Shown: positions 63,400 through 64,000 of the stretch, in pieces
How positions within the stretch are numbered: the first letter of the stretch is position 1
Layout of the letters: each line of letters opens with the position of its first letter
Assembly (NCBI RefSeq): GCF_001640805.2
Contig: NC_066837.1
Location: 26,061,548 to 26,125,547 of the forward strand
DNA: 64,000 bases
Source: Lates calcarifer
Lineage: Eukaryota > Chordata > Actinopteri > Centropomidae
Reading direction: 5' to 3'
Notes under the pieces: model-generated
What the model saw: the letters and a program-made list of their open reading frames with translations, nothing else
Database searches by the model: none
What the model was told of the DNA's origin: nothing
Translations under genes and position numbers: made by a program

Positions 63400-63970
63400 A
63401 ACCAAATCAGACTCAGTTGAGTTGGTGGTTGACTTTAGGAGGATTACGACTGTGACCAGACTGATCACCCACCATCGTGGGTGAGGAGGTTGGAAATGTG
63501 GAGGACTACAAAATTGGGTGTCTGCTTGAATGATAGACTGGACTGGAGCACCAACACTGATGCTGTGTACAGGAGGTAGATGAGCAGACTCTATTTCTTG
63601 AGGAAGCTCAGATCCTTCAATGTGTGCAACAAAAATGTTGGAGATCTTCTGCCAGTCTGTGGCTGCAAGTGACATCTACTTTGCTGTAGTCTGCTGGGGA
63701 GCAGCATCAGTGTCAGGGATGGCAACAGAATAAACACATGAAGATGTTTGAGTCAGTGAGGGACAAGAGATCACTGAATAAACTGCTCTCCATTGTGAAA
63801 ACCCATCCCACCCCCTCCATGAGCCAATACAGAGACAGCAGAGCTCATTCTCCAACAGACTCATTCAGCTCTGCTGTCATAAGGAACGCTACAGGAAATC
63901 ATTCCTGCCACTGTACAACAACTCACCTCTGCATGGCAGTGAACACTATTCATACATTCTTTTTTTGAAT
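63400..63970 (+). mobile_element. Degenerate LINE ORF2 C-terminal fragment (Rex1/L2-like)
   Basis: Across frameshifts the plus strand reads LGVCLNDRLDWSTNTDA, LYFLRKLRSFNVCN and EIFCQSVAASDIYFAVVCWG, then VRDKRSLNKLLSIVKTHPT, and finally HKERYRKSFLPLYNNSPLHG. This is the usual C-terminus of fish non-LTR retrotransposons, followed by an AT-rich tail with tatttatttatttat. It sits between the first visible MATE exon and the missing exon 1. Confidence 0.8.
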
Positions 63971-64000
63971 ATATTGAGGCTGTATTTATTTATTTATCCA

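Overview
The window is nuclear DNA from a vertebrate, almost certainly a teleost (ray-finned) fish. The genes are split into many short exons with GT-AG introns. The intergenic DNA is AT-rich and full of CA/GT microsatellites, tRNA-derived SINEs, LINE fossils, Tc1/mariner remnants and a MITE of types common in fish. There are no operons and no bacterial-type features.

Three genes can be supported, all on the minus strand and all encoding membrane transporters. From high to low coordinates, which is the order of transcription, they are: (C) a MATE/SLC47 multidrug and toxin extrusion antiporter, 63257-57214, with 15 exons seen and only the first coding exon missing off the right edge; (B) a divergent SLC5A7-like (high-affinity choline transporter family) gene, 51181-44015, with 8 coding exons; (A) a second SLC5A7-like gene, 16580-6308, with 8 coding exons and an intact 553-residue frame. 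A and B are tandem paralogues. Their first seven coding exons have identical lengths (184, 114, 156, 149, 144, 154 and 218 nt) and identical intron phases.

Two genes carry small lesions. B has a 1-nt insertion at the start of its last exon, which shifts the frame and truncates the protein to about 429 residues. The third visible exon of C has three separate 1-nt insertions that together restore the frame but scramble about 35 residues. All four are one-base expansions of short homopolymers, so uncorrected assembly errors are a strong alternative to real inactivation.

Layout: 1-6307 is downstream flank of A, with an L1-like RT fossil at about 2.05-2.7 kb, a SINE and possible 3' UTR. 6.3-16.6 kb is gene A, with a SINE and a MITE-like repeat in intron 4 and large CA/GT microsatellites in intron 3. 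16.6-44.0 kb is a 27-kb gene desert with SINEs, a LINE-tail repeat, a Tc1 fossil and microsatellites. 44.0-51.2 kb is gene B, with a TIR-bearing MITE in intron 7 and a Tc1 remnant in intron 5. 51.2-57.2 kb is spacer with a degenerate LINE on the minus strand. 57.2-63.3 kb is the MATE gene. 63.3-64.0 kb is another LINE fossil.

Functionally this is a small cluster of organic-cation transport genes: Na+-coupled uptake of choline or a related quaternary amine (A and B), and H+-coupled efflux of organic cations (C). A joint physiological role is inference only.
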